Positions 6,577 through 13,949 of a stretch of 15,431 bases of DNA are shown here, one piece after another. The translations under genes were made by a program, and so were the position numbers. The first letter of the stretch is position 1, and each line of letters starts with the position of its first letter. Source of the DNA: Fidelibacterota bacterium (GTDB lineage Bacteria > Fidelibacterota > Marinisomatia > Marinisomatales > CAZVFT01); the NCBI GenBank assembly GCA_014381485.1, contig JACNLN010000031.1, forward strand, positions 1 through 15,431. Reading direction: 5' to 3'. A model generated the notes under the pieces. That model made no database searches, was not told where the DNA came from, and saw nothing but the letters and a program-made list of their open reading frames with translations.

Positions 6577-7599
6577 TTGGCAACACTCCAGGAATTAGCT
6601 GATCTTGTCCAGGGGGAGGTAATAGGGGATCCTGACCTTATCATTCAAGGTGTCTCTGAAATTCAACCTGGCAAGCCCGGTACAATCACATTTTTAAGCG
6701 ACCCGAAGTATCGTAAATATTTGCTTTCTACTAAAGCTTCTGCCATCGTGTTATCCGATGATATAGAGATAGGGGTCCTTAGTGTAATCCGAGTTGAAAA
6801 TCCAGCACTGGCGTTTTCCAGGATTATGAAACAATTCTCACAACCCCCCTCGAGAATATCTGGCATTCATCCTACAGCGGTCGTTGAGTCTGATGTAAAA
6901 CTGGGAGAAAATGTTTCAATTGGTCCAAATGTGGTAATAGAAAAGGAAGCGAAAATCGGGGATGAAGTATCAATTGAAGCTCTGTCGTATGTGGGTCAGA
7001 ATTCGATTATTGGTAATCATTCAGTATTAAAGGCGCATGTGGCTATTTATCACGATTGTGTGGTAGGTCAAAATGTGTTGATTCACAGTGGAACGGTAGT
7101 TGGGTCAGACGGATTTGGATATGTTACTGATAAGGGAATTCACCATAAGGTTCCCCAAATTGGGCGAGTGGTTGTTGAAGATAACGTAGAAATCGGCAGT
7201 AACTGTTCCATTGACCGCGGAACCATTGGTGATACCGTTATTGGTGAAGGATCAAAGATAGATAATTTGGTACATATTGCCCATAATGTGGAACTGGGTA
7301 AAGGGTGTTTTATGACTGGTCAGGTTGGTGTTGCCGGCAGTTCAAAAATCGGTGATTATGTGGCATTCGGGGGACAGGTTGGTGTGAGTGATCACGTGGA
7401 AATAGGGGATCATACTCGACTGGCTGCTAAGACTGGAGTTACAAAATCACTGCCCGGAGGAAAAACCTATGCTGGTATGCCAGCTCGTGAAATTCAGAAA
7501 AAAAACAGAGCAGATGCTTTGACCTATCGCCTGCCTGAATTGGTTAAAAAAATTAAAACACTTGAAGAGGAGATTAAAAAATTAAAAGGGGATCTCTGA
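6577..7599 (+). CDS. lpxD: UDP-3-O-acylglucosamine N-acyltransferase
   Basis: 340 aa, the family length. LpxD adds the second hydroxyacyl chain (from acyl-ACP) to UDP-3-O-acylglucosamine in lipid A synthesis, in the cytosol. The N-terminal uridine-binding domain is residues 1-95 (EIQPGKPGTITFLSDPKY). Then come many left-handed beta-helix hexapeptides (about 98-310, for example IGPNVVIEKEAKIGD). The catalytic His is H236 in the HIAHNVELG motif, matching H239 of E. coli. The C-terminal helix (318-340, LPELVKKIKTLEEEIKKLKG) looks like a short coiled coil. The start is TTG at 6577, supported by AAGGAA eight bases upstream and by alignment to the family start; it lies 12 bp after the skp stop. The end is one base from the lpxC start. 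Confidence 0.96.
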   Translation: MATLQELADLVQGEVIGDPDLIIQGVSEIQPGKPGTITFLSDPKYRKYLLSTKASAIVLSDDIEIGVLSVIRVENPALAFSRIMKQFSQPPSRISGIHPTAVVESDVKLGENVSIGPNVVIEKEAKIGDEVSIEALSYVGQNSIIGNHSVLKAHVAIYHDCVVGQNVLIHSGTVVGSDGFGYVTDKGIHHKVPQIGRVVVEDNVEIGSNCSIDRGTIGDTVIGEGSKIDNLVHIAHNVELGKGCFMTGQVGVAGSSKIGDYVAFGGQVGVSDHVEIGDHTRLAAKTGVTKSLPGGKTYAGMPAREIQKKNRADALTYRLPELVKKIKTLEEEIKKLKGDL

Positions 7600-7600
7600 A

Positions 7601-9001
7601 TTGAGCTCATATCAGCACACAATTGGTAATGCTGTTTCTTGTTCAGGTGTTGGACTTCATACGGGGGAAGAGAGCACTATCACGTTTAAGCCTGCCCCGG
7701 AAAATAGTGGAATCAAGTTTATCCGCACCGATATAGATGGACATCCCGAAGTCGCTGCTGATATTTCTAACGTTGTTGATATTTCCAGGGGAACCAGTAT
7801 ATCGCAAAATGGAGTAAAGGTTAACACAGTGGAACATGTGCTTGCTGCTGTATCGGGATTGGAAATTGATAACGTTAATATTGAACTGACCACAAAAGAA
7901 CCCCCTGTTTTGGATGGGAGTTCCCTGGAGTTTGTAAAGATTCTGCAGAAGGTGGGAATTGTCGAGCAGAAACAACCTCGGGAATATCTGGTGATCGACA
8001 GAACTATCACCTATTCCGATTCGAAAAATAATGCAGATCTGAGCGTTCTACCCTCGGATCAATTCAGAATAACGTGCATCATCGATTACAAATCCACTTG
8101 GCTGGGAACTCAATATTTAACGATTCATTCCATAAAAGATTTTGTGGAGAAAATTGCCCCAGCAAGAACATTCTGTTTCTTAAGTGAAGTGGAAGGTTTA
8201 ATGAAAAGTGGTCTGATTAAAGGAGGTGGTCTTGAAAATTCCATTGTTTTTATCGATAAGGAGATCGACGATAAGGAGATAAATCGATTAAAGTCTTTAT
8301 TTAATATCAATAGAGAATTAGTAATCGGTTCCAATGGCATTCTGGATGGAACCGAGCTTCGGTACGAAAATGAACCCGTTCGGCACAAAGCACTGGATTT
8401 GATAGGTGATCTGGCTCTTCTTGGTGTACCCATCAATGGACATGTCATTGCAGCTCGAACTGGTCATAAAGCAAATGTTGAGTTTATTAAAAAGATCAAA
8501 AAAGAGTATAATAAAAAAATGTCACAGAAACAGAATAAACATCAAAAAACCAATGATTATTTTTTAGATATAAAAGATATTATGTCGATAATGCCACATC
8601 GGTATCCCTTCATTCTTGTGGATCGAATTCAGGATATGACACCGGGTGAACGCCTTGTAGCTATAAAGAATGTGACCATCAACGAACCGTTTTTCCAGGG
8701 ACACTTTCCCGGGGACCCAATAATGCCAGGAGTTTTGATCCTGGAAGCAATGGCTCAAGCGGGAGGTTTTCTTCTAATGAATACTGTTGAAGATGTACAT
8801 AAAACAAATGTGTTCTTTTCCGGGATTGAGAATGCAAGGTTCAGACACCCCGTTGTTCCTGGGGATCAATTACGATTTGAAATTGAACTCGTGAAGATGA
8901 GACTTGGAGCTTGTAAGTTTCGAGGGAAAGCTTATGTTGGTGATAAAATTGTAGCAGAGGCTATATTTTTAGGCCATATCGTTGATAGGGAAATTGGTTA
9001 A
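7601..9001 (+). CDS. lpxC/fabZ: Bifunctional LpxC deacetylase / FabZ dehydratase fusion
   Basis: 466 aa. Residues 1-300 are LpxC, the zinc deacetylase that commits UDP-3-O-acyl-GlcNAc to lipid A. Its zinc ligands are visible as H79 (TVEHVLAAVSG), H262 and D266 (RHKALDLIGD), and the catalytic His is H289 (RTGHK). ARTFCFLSEVEGL (188-200) is also typical. A charged linker (about 298-318, Lys/Gln-rich) joins it to FabZ (321-466), the hydroxyacyl-ACP dehydratase, with IMPHRYPFILVDRI (330-343), catalytic H368 (GHFPGDPIMPG) and E382 (LEAMAQ). This fusion is known from Bacteroidota and relatives. The start is TTG at 7601, one base after the lpxD stop; it gives the expected LpxC N-terminus. All catalytic residues are present, so both activities are likely intact. 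Confidence 0.96.
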   Translation: MSSYQHTIGNAVSCSGVGLHTGEESTITFKPAPENSGIKFIRTDIDGHPEVAADISNVVDISRGTSISQNGVKVNTVEHVLAAVSGLEIDNVNIELTTKEPPVLDGSSLEFVKILQKVGIVEQKQPREYLVIDRTITYSDSKNNADLSVLPSDQFRITCIIDYKSTWLGTQYLTIHSIKDFVEKIAPARTFCFLSEVEGLMKSGLIKGGGLENSIVFIDKEIDDKEINRLKSLFNINRELVIGSNGILDGTELRYENEPVRHKALDLIGDLALLGVPINGHVIAARTGHKANVEFIKKIKKEYNKKMSQKQNKHQKTNDYFLDIKDIMSIMPHRYPFILVDRIQDMTPGERLVAIKNVTINEPFFQGHFPGDPIMPGVLILEAMAQAGGFLLMNTVEDVHKTNVFFSGIENARFRHPVVPGDQLRFEIELVKMRLGACKFRGKAYVGDKIVAEAIFLGHIVDREIG

Positions 9002-9032
9002 TTATGGTTAGTGGTAGAGTGGTAAGTGCCTG

Positions 9033-9118
9033 CCCCGTGAAATTCGAAGTTTACCCTGTGAAATTCGACGAAGGAGAATATTTCTATAGGGAAGGAGAAT
9101 ATTTCACTGGGGGTAAAC
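9033..9118. repeat. Nested palindrome between lpxC/fabZ and lpxA
   Basis: Two left half-units (CCCCGTGAAATTCGAAG, 9033-9049; CCCTGTGAAATTCGACG, 9054-9070) are followed by two right half-units (AAGGAGAATATTTC at 9071-9084 and again at 9092-9105). Each left half can pair with a right half through GTGAAAT or GAAAT with ATTTC or ATTTCAC, with CCC/GGG ends. Outside these, GTTTACCC (9049-9056) pairs perfectly with GGGTAAAC (9111-9118). The order left-left-right-right looks like one palindromic element inserted in another. Confidence 0.75.
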
Positions 9119-9137
9119 TGGTGAGGGGTTAATTATT

Positions 9138-9908
9138 TTGACGAAAATCCACAAAACCGCCATTATTGGCAATAATGTTATCTTGGGGGATAACGTTGAG
9201 ATTGGTCCGTATTCTGTTATTGAAGAGGGAGTTGAAATTGGTGATGGATGTTGGTTTGGGAATCATGTTAATATTCGCAAAGGAACCAGGATTGGAGCAA
9301 ATTGTTGTGTCTATCACGGAGCGGTAATAGGTCAGAATCCTCAGGATATTACGTTTAAAGGAGGAGATACACATGTTGAGTTAGGTGAATCGGTAACCAT
9401 TGGTGAATTTGTCACGATTAGTCGTGGGACAGAATCCCGGGGGAAAACGGTAATTGGGAATCACAGTTACCTGATGACTTATGTCCATGTAGGTCATGAT
9501 TGTACGCTGGGGGAACATGTCATCCTGACTAATTGTGTTCAAATAAGTGGTCATGTAATCATTGATGATTGGGTCAACATAGGAGGAATGACACCGGTTC
9601 ATCAATTTTGTCGAATTGGTAAACACGCTTTTATTGGGGGTGGATTCCGTGTGGTTAAGGATGTTCCTCCGTATATTCTGGCAGCAGGAGAACCTCTGAA
9701 GTTTTCAGGAATCAATATGGTGGGATTGAGAAGAAGCGGATTCTCTCCTGCGATGCGAAAAATGATCAAGAATGTCTATAGACTGATTTACCAATCTCCA
9801 CTAAATACTACACAGGCTATTGAAGAAATTAAAAATAAATTACCCAGAAGTAACGAAGTGGAAGAAATTATTTCATTTGTGGAAGCGAGCGAAAGAGGTA
9901 TTATTTAA
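9138..9908 (+). CDS. lpxA: Acyl-ACP--UDP-N-acetylglucosamine O-acyltransferase
   Basis: 256 aa, family length about 260. LpxA transfers a hydroxyacyl chain from ACP to the 3-OH of UDP-GlcNAc, the first step of lipid A. The left-handed beta-helix hexapeptides run over residues 3-185 (for example VILGDNVEIGPYSVIEEG). The catalytic His is H120 in YVHVGHDCTLG, matching H125 of E. coli; GGMTPVHQFCRIG and DVPPYILAAGEP complete the signature. The C-terminal helical domain is 190-256 (GLRRSGFS onward). The start is TTG at 9138, forced by the family N-terminus (KIHKTAIIG), with GAGGGG ending 9 bases upstream. The end overlaps the next reading frame. The spacer from lpxC/fabZ is filled by a palindromic repeat. 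Confidence 0.96.
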   Translation: MTKIHKTAIIGNNVILGDNVEIGPYSVIEEGVEIGDGCWFGNHVNIRKGTRIGANCCVYHGAVIGQNPQDITFKGGDTHVELGESVTIGEFVTISRGTESRGKTVIGNHSYLMTYVHVGHDCTLGEHVILTNCVQISGHVIIDDWVNIGGMTPVHQFCRIGKHAFIGGGFRVVKDVPPYILAAGEPLKFSGINMVGLRRSGFSPAMRKMIKNVYRLIYQSPLNTTQAIEEIKNKLPRSNEVEEIISFVEASERGII

Positions 9909-10650
9909 CGTTACCGCGTGTCTGCTGATTTTGTTTTGTAGTTCCCGGTTCTCATCAATTTATGCTCAGGTACCTGATTATTCTCTTGATCATTGGATGG
10001 AATCGGAATTTGACCAGAAGTCCACTCAATTTTTTAAGTTATTAACTCTCCAGCTCAATCATTCACAAATCGCATATTCTCCATCAGATCACAGAGTAGG
10101 AATTGGCTTCTCAACGAGGACAGGGCACGGGATTGAAAATAACGAATTGTTTTTCTTGTCTGGGAAGCAGGGAATTTTTCCTGTGTTTGATGGAAGTGTC
10201 TGGATTTCACCAAATCTTCGGATCAAAGGAAGTTATGCGGGAATTCCTGCTGGTTCAGATGTTGTGATATTTACTGGGTTTGGATTGGACATCTTTTTAA
10301 ATGGGGGTAAACTTGAAAATCAATATTGGTTAGTGAATATTCAGCGAGGATGTTTGGAAGGTATGGATGATTTCTTTCTTAAAACGATTGGTGTGGGACT
10401 TTTTCGAGGAGTAAATTATCCCAATGGTTCGGGATGGTGGCTCGGTTTACAGTCAAATAGCTACAGTGCTGGTGTACACGTTCATTATGAAGATAACGAA
10501 GTCTACCGTAAAAGATTAAAAGGAGATGTCAGTTCTCTCAAATGGGGGGTTAGCAGAAACATTGGGTCTGGCTTGAGTATCGATGGTGAAATTGGAATTC
10601 ATTTTAAATTTATCTCTGTGATGTTGGGCATTCATAAAATTATCCGATAG
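9877..10650 (+). CDS. Secreted or outer-membrane protein of unknown function
   Basis: About 257 aa from the TTG at 9877; an in-frame TTG at 9820 would add 19 residues. I do not recognise the family. The 9877 start gives a clean signal peptide: WKRAKE, then the hydrophobic run VTACLLILFC, then cleavage near IYAQ. It also has GGAAGAA ten bases upstream, so I prefer it. Either start lies inside the lpxA 3' end (32 or 89 bp overlap), implying translational coupling. The mature part is rich in alternating aromatic and glycine residues (GSVWISPNLRIKGSYAGIP, GVGLFRGVNYPNGSGWWLGL), typical of amphipathic beta strands. A small barrel or surface lipoprotein-like fold is possible. It ends 19 bp before dxr. 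Its place between lpxA and dxr suggests an envelope role, but that is inference only. Confidence 0.8.
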   Translation: MWKRAKEVLFNVTACLLILFCSSRFSSIYAQVPDYSLDHWMESEFDQKSTQFFKLLTLQLNHSQIAYSPSDHRVGIGFSTRTGHGIENNELFFLSGKQGIFPVFDGSVWISPNLRIKGSYAGIPAGSDVVIFTGFGLDIFLNGGKLENQYWLVNIQRGCLEGMDDFFLKTIGVGLFRGVNYPNGSGWWLGLQSNSYSAGVHVHYEDNEVYRKRLKGDVSSLKWGVSRNIGSGLSIDGEIGIHFKFISVMLGIHKIIR

Positions 10651-10669
10651 GAGTCGGACAGGTAGGATA

Positions 10670-11818
10670 ATGAAAAAAACAATATCCATACTGGGTTCTA
10701 CTGGATCTATCGGGCAAAACACCCTTAAGGTCGTGGAAAATCTCAAGGGCTTTCTCGAGGTGAAGTACCTAACAGCAGCCCGCAGTTCCAGTCGATTGGT
10801 TGAGCAGGCAAATAAGTTTCAACCGGAAGCGGTAGCAATTGTCGATGATCAAGCTTATAATGAAGTGAGGGATGCTCTATCGGGAAGTAAAATTCAGGTG
10901 TTGGGTGGTCGAGAAGGGGTTGTCGAAATTGCTACCCGGGATGATGTGGATGTGATGTTGAATGCTCTGGTGGGCAGTGCGGGTATGGAACCCACCATCA
11001 GGGCTATTGAAGCAGGGGTAAACGTTGCGCTGAGCAACAAAGAGAGTTTGGTGATGGCTGGTGAGATTATCAACGGATTGAAGGAAAAAACCGGTGCGGA
11101 AATTTATCCCGTGGATAGCGAACACAGTGCCATCTGGCAATGTTTGTCGGGTGAAGTGCCTGATGGAATTTCTCGAATTATTTTAACCGGTTCCGGAGGT
11201 CCATTTCGAACTAAATCAATAGACGAATTTTCGAAGATCACTGTGTCAGATGCTTTAAAACATCCCACCTGGGAAATGGGCAAAAAAATTACCATCGACT
11301 CTGCCACTATGATGAACAAAGGACTGGAGGTAATTGAAGCATACTGGTTATTCGGTGTGAGAACAAACCAAATTGAGGTTGTTATACATCCCCAATCCAT
11401 TATTCATAGCATGGTGGAGTTTGTAGATGGATCAGTAAAAGCTCAACTCGGTTTACCGGATATGAAAATTCCAATTCAATACGCTCTAACCTATCCCCAT
11501 CGTCAGCCTTCCAGTTGGGAGGAAATTGATTTTTCATCTCTTGAAATGCTTACATTTGAAAAACCCGATCTTGACAAGTTTCGGTGTGTTCAGCTGGCGT
11601 ATGATGTCCTCGAGCAGGGGGGATCTGCACCTGCTGCTCTTAATGTAGCAAATGACAATGCTGTCAAATTTTTTCTTGAAGGAAAAATTCCTTTTAGTCA
11701 GATATCAACCATAAATGAAATGGCAGTCCAGAAACACGATTTTGTAAAACATCCCGATCTGGACTACTTGTTGGAACTTGAGGAGTGGGGGAAGCGTTTG
11801 GTGAGTGGTGATTGGTAG
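10670..11818 (+). CDS. dxr: 1-deoxy-D-xylulose 5-phosphate reductoisomerase
   Basis: 382 aa, typical (about 390). Dxr converts DXP to MEP with NADPH, the committed step of the MEP isoprenoid pathway, and is the target of fosmidomycin. The NADPH-binding loop GSTGSIGQNT is at 9-18, NKESLVMAGE at 123-132, and the metal ligands D149 and E151 sit in PVDSEHSAIWQ. Next come GSGGPFR (174-180), HPTWEMGKKITIDSATMMNKGLE (from H198) with the third ligand at E220, and VIHPQSIIHSMVEF. The C-terminal helical domain is complete. The ATG at 10670 has AGGTAGGA a few bases upstream. Isoprenoid precursors made here feed UppS encoded upstream. Confidence 0.97.
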   Translation: MKKTISILGSTGSIGQNTLKVVENLKGFLEVKYLTAARSSSRLVEQANKFQPEAVAIVDDQAYNEVRDALSGSKIQVLGGREGVVEIATRDDVDVMLNALVGSAGMEPTIRAIEAGVNVALSNKESLVMAGEIINGLKEKTGAEIYPVDSEHSAIWQCLSGEVPDGISRIILTGSGGPFRTKSIDEFSKITVSDALKHPTWEMGKKITIDSATMMNKGLEVIEAYWLFGVRTNQIEVVIHPQSIIHSMVEFVDGSVKAQLGLPDMKIPIQYALTYPHRQPSSWEEIDFSSLEMLTFEKPDLDKFRCVQLAYDVLEQGGSAPAALNVANDNAVKFFLEGKIPFSQISTINEMAVQKHDFVKHPDLDYLLELEEWGKRLVSGDW

Positions 11819-11831
11819 CTGGTGAGTGGTG
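11799..11831 (+). repeat. Short tandem-like repeat at the dxr 3' end
   Basis: TGGTGAGTGGTG occurs at 11799-11810, inside the last dxr codons, and again at 11820-11831, just after the stop, with a 21-bp period. The final residues LVSGDW are encoded by the first copy, so the gene's 3' end may have been extended or replaced by repeat DNA. Confidence 0.5.
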
Positions 11832-11909
11832 GCAATAATTGAATTGAATATCAGAAAAGCAATATTACTGTTGCCTTCGCCTCTATTTTTAAATGAACAG
11901 TCATTAAAG

Positions 11910-11969
11910 GTTCAGCCTATTTAATAATGCTTTGCATTAAAATCTTCGATTTTATTTAACAGGGTAAAG
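11910..11969 (+). repeat. 60-bp palindromic repeat, copy 2, abutting rseP
   Basis: This segment matches 2183-2242 at 58 of 60 bases. Both inner hairpins (AATGC-TTT-GCATT and AAAATC-TTC-GATTTT) are unchanged, while the outer stem has three mismatches rather than one. Its right end, AGGG at 11961-11964, lies 9 nt before the rseP ATG and is the only plausible Shine-Dalgarno there. Confidence 0.85.
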
Positions 11970-11973
11970 AAAT

Positions 11974-13149
11974 ATGATAACGATTCTTGCAATGATATTT
12001 GTTCTGGCTGTGCTGATTTTTGTACATGAATTAGGACACTTTTTAGCTGCCAGGTCAGTGGGAGTGAAAGTGGAGCGGTTTTCTCTTGGTTTTCCACCAC
12101 GATTACTCTCCTTTACCCCTCTCAAGGATGGTTGGTTATTCAAATTGTTTTTTTTCCGCCGGAATGAAAAAGGCAAGTTTGATTGGTCACCCATATTTGA
12201 AAGGGTAATCTCTAAGCCTTTGAGGAAATCAACAGAGACAGAATATAGTATCGCACTCATTCCTCTAGGTGGATATGTGAAAATGGCTGGTACCATTGAT
12301 GAAAGTCTGGATAATTCGATTACCGGCGCTCCTTACGAACTTAATTCAAAGAATCGATTACAGCAGATCTGGGTTATGTCAGCGGGTGTTATGATGAATT
12401 TACTGCTTGCTGTTCTTGTTTTTGCTGGTCTAACGATAATGAGTGGAATCTCCGAATTTTCGAATGAACCTGTTGTGGATGAGCTGGTGCCCGGTTTTCC
12501 TGCCGAAAAGGTGGGAATTCAGGGGGGTGATAGAATTGTGAGTGTGAATGGAACTCCAGTTTCAACGTGGGAAGAAATGAATGTCATTATTTCTTCAAAG
12601 CCGAATGAGACAATTGAAATTCGTTGGGTCAGGGGAGAAGAGGAATTTTCATCACAGTTGACCACAAGGGAAACTCAAACTCTGTACAACGGAAAACCTA
12701 AAGTTGTAGGAGCTATGGGTATAACCAGAGAATACACCATAAGAGATGCAGGAATTCTGGAATCTCTCAAGGTAGGATTGGTTCAGACGGGTTTCTGGCT
12801 CAAGGTAATTGTCAATACATTAGGAATGTTGCTTACAGGAGAGGCGTCAGCCAAAGATATTGGCGGACCAATTCTTATTGCTCAGATGGCGGGTCAGTCT
12901 GCCCGATTGGGATTTGCAGCACTTCTCTCGTTTTTGGCAATTATCAGTGTTAATCTGGCTTTTATTAATATCATTCCTATCCCGGGATTGGATGGGGGGC
13001 ATATCCTCATTATTACCATTGAATCAATCATCCGGCGGAAGCTGTCGGTAAAAGTACGGATAGCAATTCAGCAGGTGGGGATGGCTTTTTTGATGTTATT
13101 GATTTTGTTTGTGATTTATAACGATATCAGTCGACTATTTATTGATTAG
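11974..13149 (+). CDS. rseP: RIP metalloprotease RseP (site-2 protease family)
   Basis: 391 aa. RseP is an inner-membrane zinc protease that cuts anti-sigma factors and remnant signal peptides within the membrane. The catalytic HELGH is at 18-22 in the first helix, and the third zinc ligand D340 lies in IIPIPGLDGGHIL. One PDZ domain is visible at about 165-240 (VVDELVPGFPAEKVGIQGGDRIVSVNG region). The last helices include 367-386. Between GFPPRLL and TEYSIALIPLGGY there is a loop of about 40 residues (45-88, SFTPLKDGWLFKLFFFRRN...KPLRKS), longer than the few residues usual in E. coli-type enzymes. The ATG at 11974 probably uses AGGG from the adjoining 60-bp repeat. It lies downstream of dxr; cdsA, often between uppS and rseP, is absent from this cluster. 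Confidence 0.95.
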   Translation: MITILAMIFVLAVLIFVHELGHFLAARSVGVKVERFSLGFPPRLLSFTPLKDGWLFKLFFFRRNEKGKFDWSPIFERVISKPLRKSTETEYSIALIPLGGYVKMAGTIDESLDNSITGAPYELNSKNRLQQIWVMSAGVMMNLLLAVLVFAGLTIMSGISEFSNEPVVDELVPGFPAEKVGIQGGDRIVSVNGTPVSTWEEMNVIISSKPNETIEIRWVRGEEEFSSQLTTRETQTLYNGKPKVVGAMGITREYTIRDAGILESLKVGLVQTGFWLKVIVNTLGMLLTGEASAKDIGGPILIAQMAGQSARLGFAALLSFLAIISVNLAFINIIPIPGLDGGHILIITIESIIRRKLSVKVRIAIQQVGMAFLMLLILFVIYNDISRLFID

Positions 13150-13155
13150 TTGTGG

Positions 13156-13238
13156 AACGTCCCGACTACCTGTCCCGTCGTAGGCGGTGGTCCTGTAGCG
13201 GAGCGTATCAGGGATTTCTACGGGGACACTTCGCGAAG
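13156..13238. repeat. GC-rich palindromic tract between convergent genes
   Basis: This stretch (GTCCCGACTACCTGTCCC...TCTACGGGGAC, then the palindrome CTTCGCGAAG at 13229-13238) is markedly GC-rich for the window. It contains GTCCC and GGGGAC in inverted relation. It fills the space between the rseP stop and the last codons of the DUF3108 gene. It could act as a bidirectional terminator, but there is no T-run, so a repeat element is the better guess. Confidence 0.45.
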
Positions 13239-13949
13239 CTTTAATACCATTGATCCAAATTTTGCTCTGGATCGTATTTTGACGGGGAGACGTCTATCAT
13301 CATCTGATAGCCATATCGTCATATCACCTTTGCTCTTGAAGAGTGGTCGATCAGGATGAAATGGTTCTATAACAAAACAATCAAACTTACCAGCCGGAAC
13401 TTTTACCTTTTGTTTCTGGTGAACAATGACCTGAAAATCGGTGAATTCGTTTTCATCAAATGTTGTAAATGAGAAAAGATCATCCACCTTGAAAGGGGTT
13501 GCTCGAATATACATCAGGAGAGAATAAGGGTCCCTCAGCTCTTTTTCGACTTTTATTGTATCGCCATTTGAAACGATGACTGAATCCTGATAGTTTATCA
13601 TAGCTTGAAACTTTTTACGATATCTTCCTTCTCGTATTTTTTTCTTGAGTTTTCGAGTAAACAAACCTTTAACGTCAACCCAGGTCTCTACCCGGTCTCG
13701 AATTTTATAAATCCGGTCTGCTATACGATTGGTTTTAACGCTAAAAATTATGTGATAAACATCCGCAGTGTTGATGGTATCAAGAGAGGAGACAAACAGT
13801 TCTGCTTGTCCGGCAGTGATGAAGTTGAAACTGGCATCATAGGTGAGTTTTTCACCAACACGGAAGGGGAGATCATTTTGCCCGCTCACGAGCGTGGGAA
13901 GATAGATAAAAAAGAGAATAATCAGTTGTTGCTTAACCCGTATCACCAT
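13218..13949 (-). CDS. DUF3108-family exported protein
   Basis: 243 aa from the ATG at 13949. The frame extends upstream to 14024, but that part lies within the preceding gene and lacks a sensible start. The chosen start gives a signal peptide: MVIRVKQQ, then the hydrophobic run LIILFFIYLPTLVSG, with cleavage near SGQ. The mature sequence shows the DUF3108 pattern: FRVGEKLTYDASFNFITAGQAEL near the N-terminus, KTNRIADRIYKIRDRVETWVD, RDPYSLLMYIRA, and a terminal WLSDDDRRLPVKIRSRAKFGSMVLKLREV. Family members are periplasmic beta-rich proteins of unknown function. It overlaps the end of the acyltransferase-TsaC gene by 17 bp, so they form one minus-strand unit. The last two codons and stop derive from a GC-rich repeat tract. 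Confidence 0.85.
   Translation of the reverse strand: MVIRVKQQLIILFFIYLPTLVSGQNDLPFRVGEKLTYDASFNFITAGQAELFVSSLDTINTADVYHIIFSVKTNRIADRIYKIRDRVETWVDVKGLFTRKLKKKIREGRYRKKFQAMINYQDSVIVSNGDTIKVEKELRDPYSLLMYIRATPFKVDDLFSFTTFDENEFTDFQVIVHQKQKVKVPAGKFDCFVIEPFHPDRPLFKSKGDMTIWLSDDDRRLPVKIRSRAKFGSMVLKLREVSP

Noticed and set aside
7643..8010. Overlapping minus-strand reading frames inside lpxC
   Set aside because: They are antisense to conserved catalytic parts of LpxC, have low-complexity Ser/Thr-rich translations, and show no start signals.
13150..13359. A 69-residue plus-strand reading frame beginning just after rseP
   Set aside because: It runs over the GC-rich repeat and then antisense to the well-supported DUF3108 gene; there is no ribosome binding site and no family resemblance.
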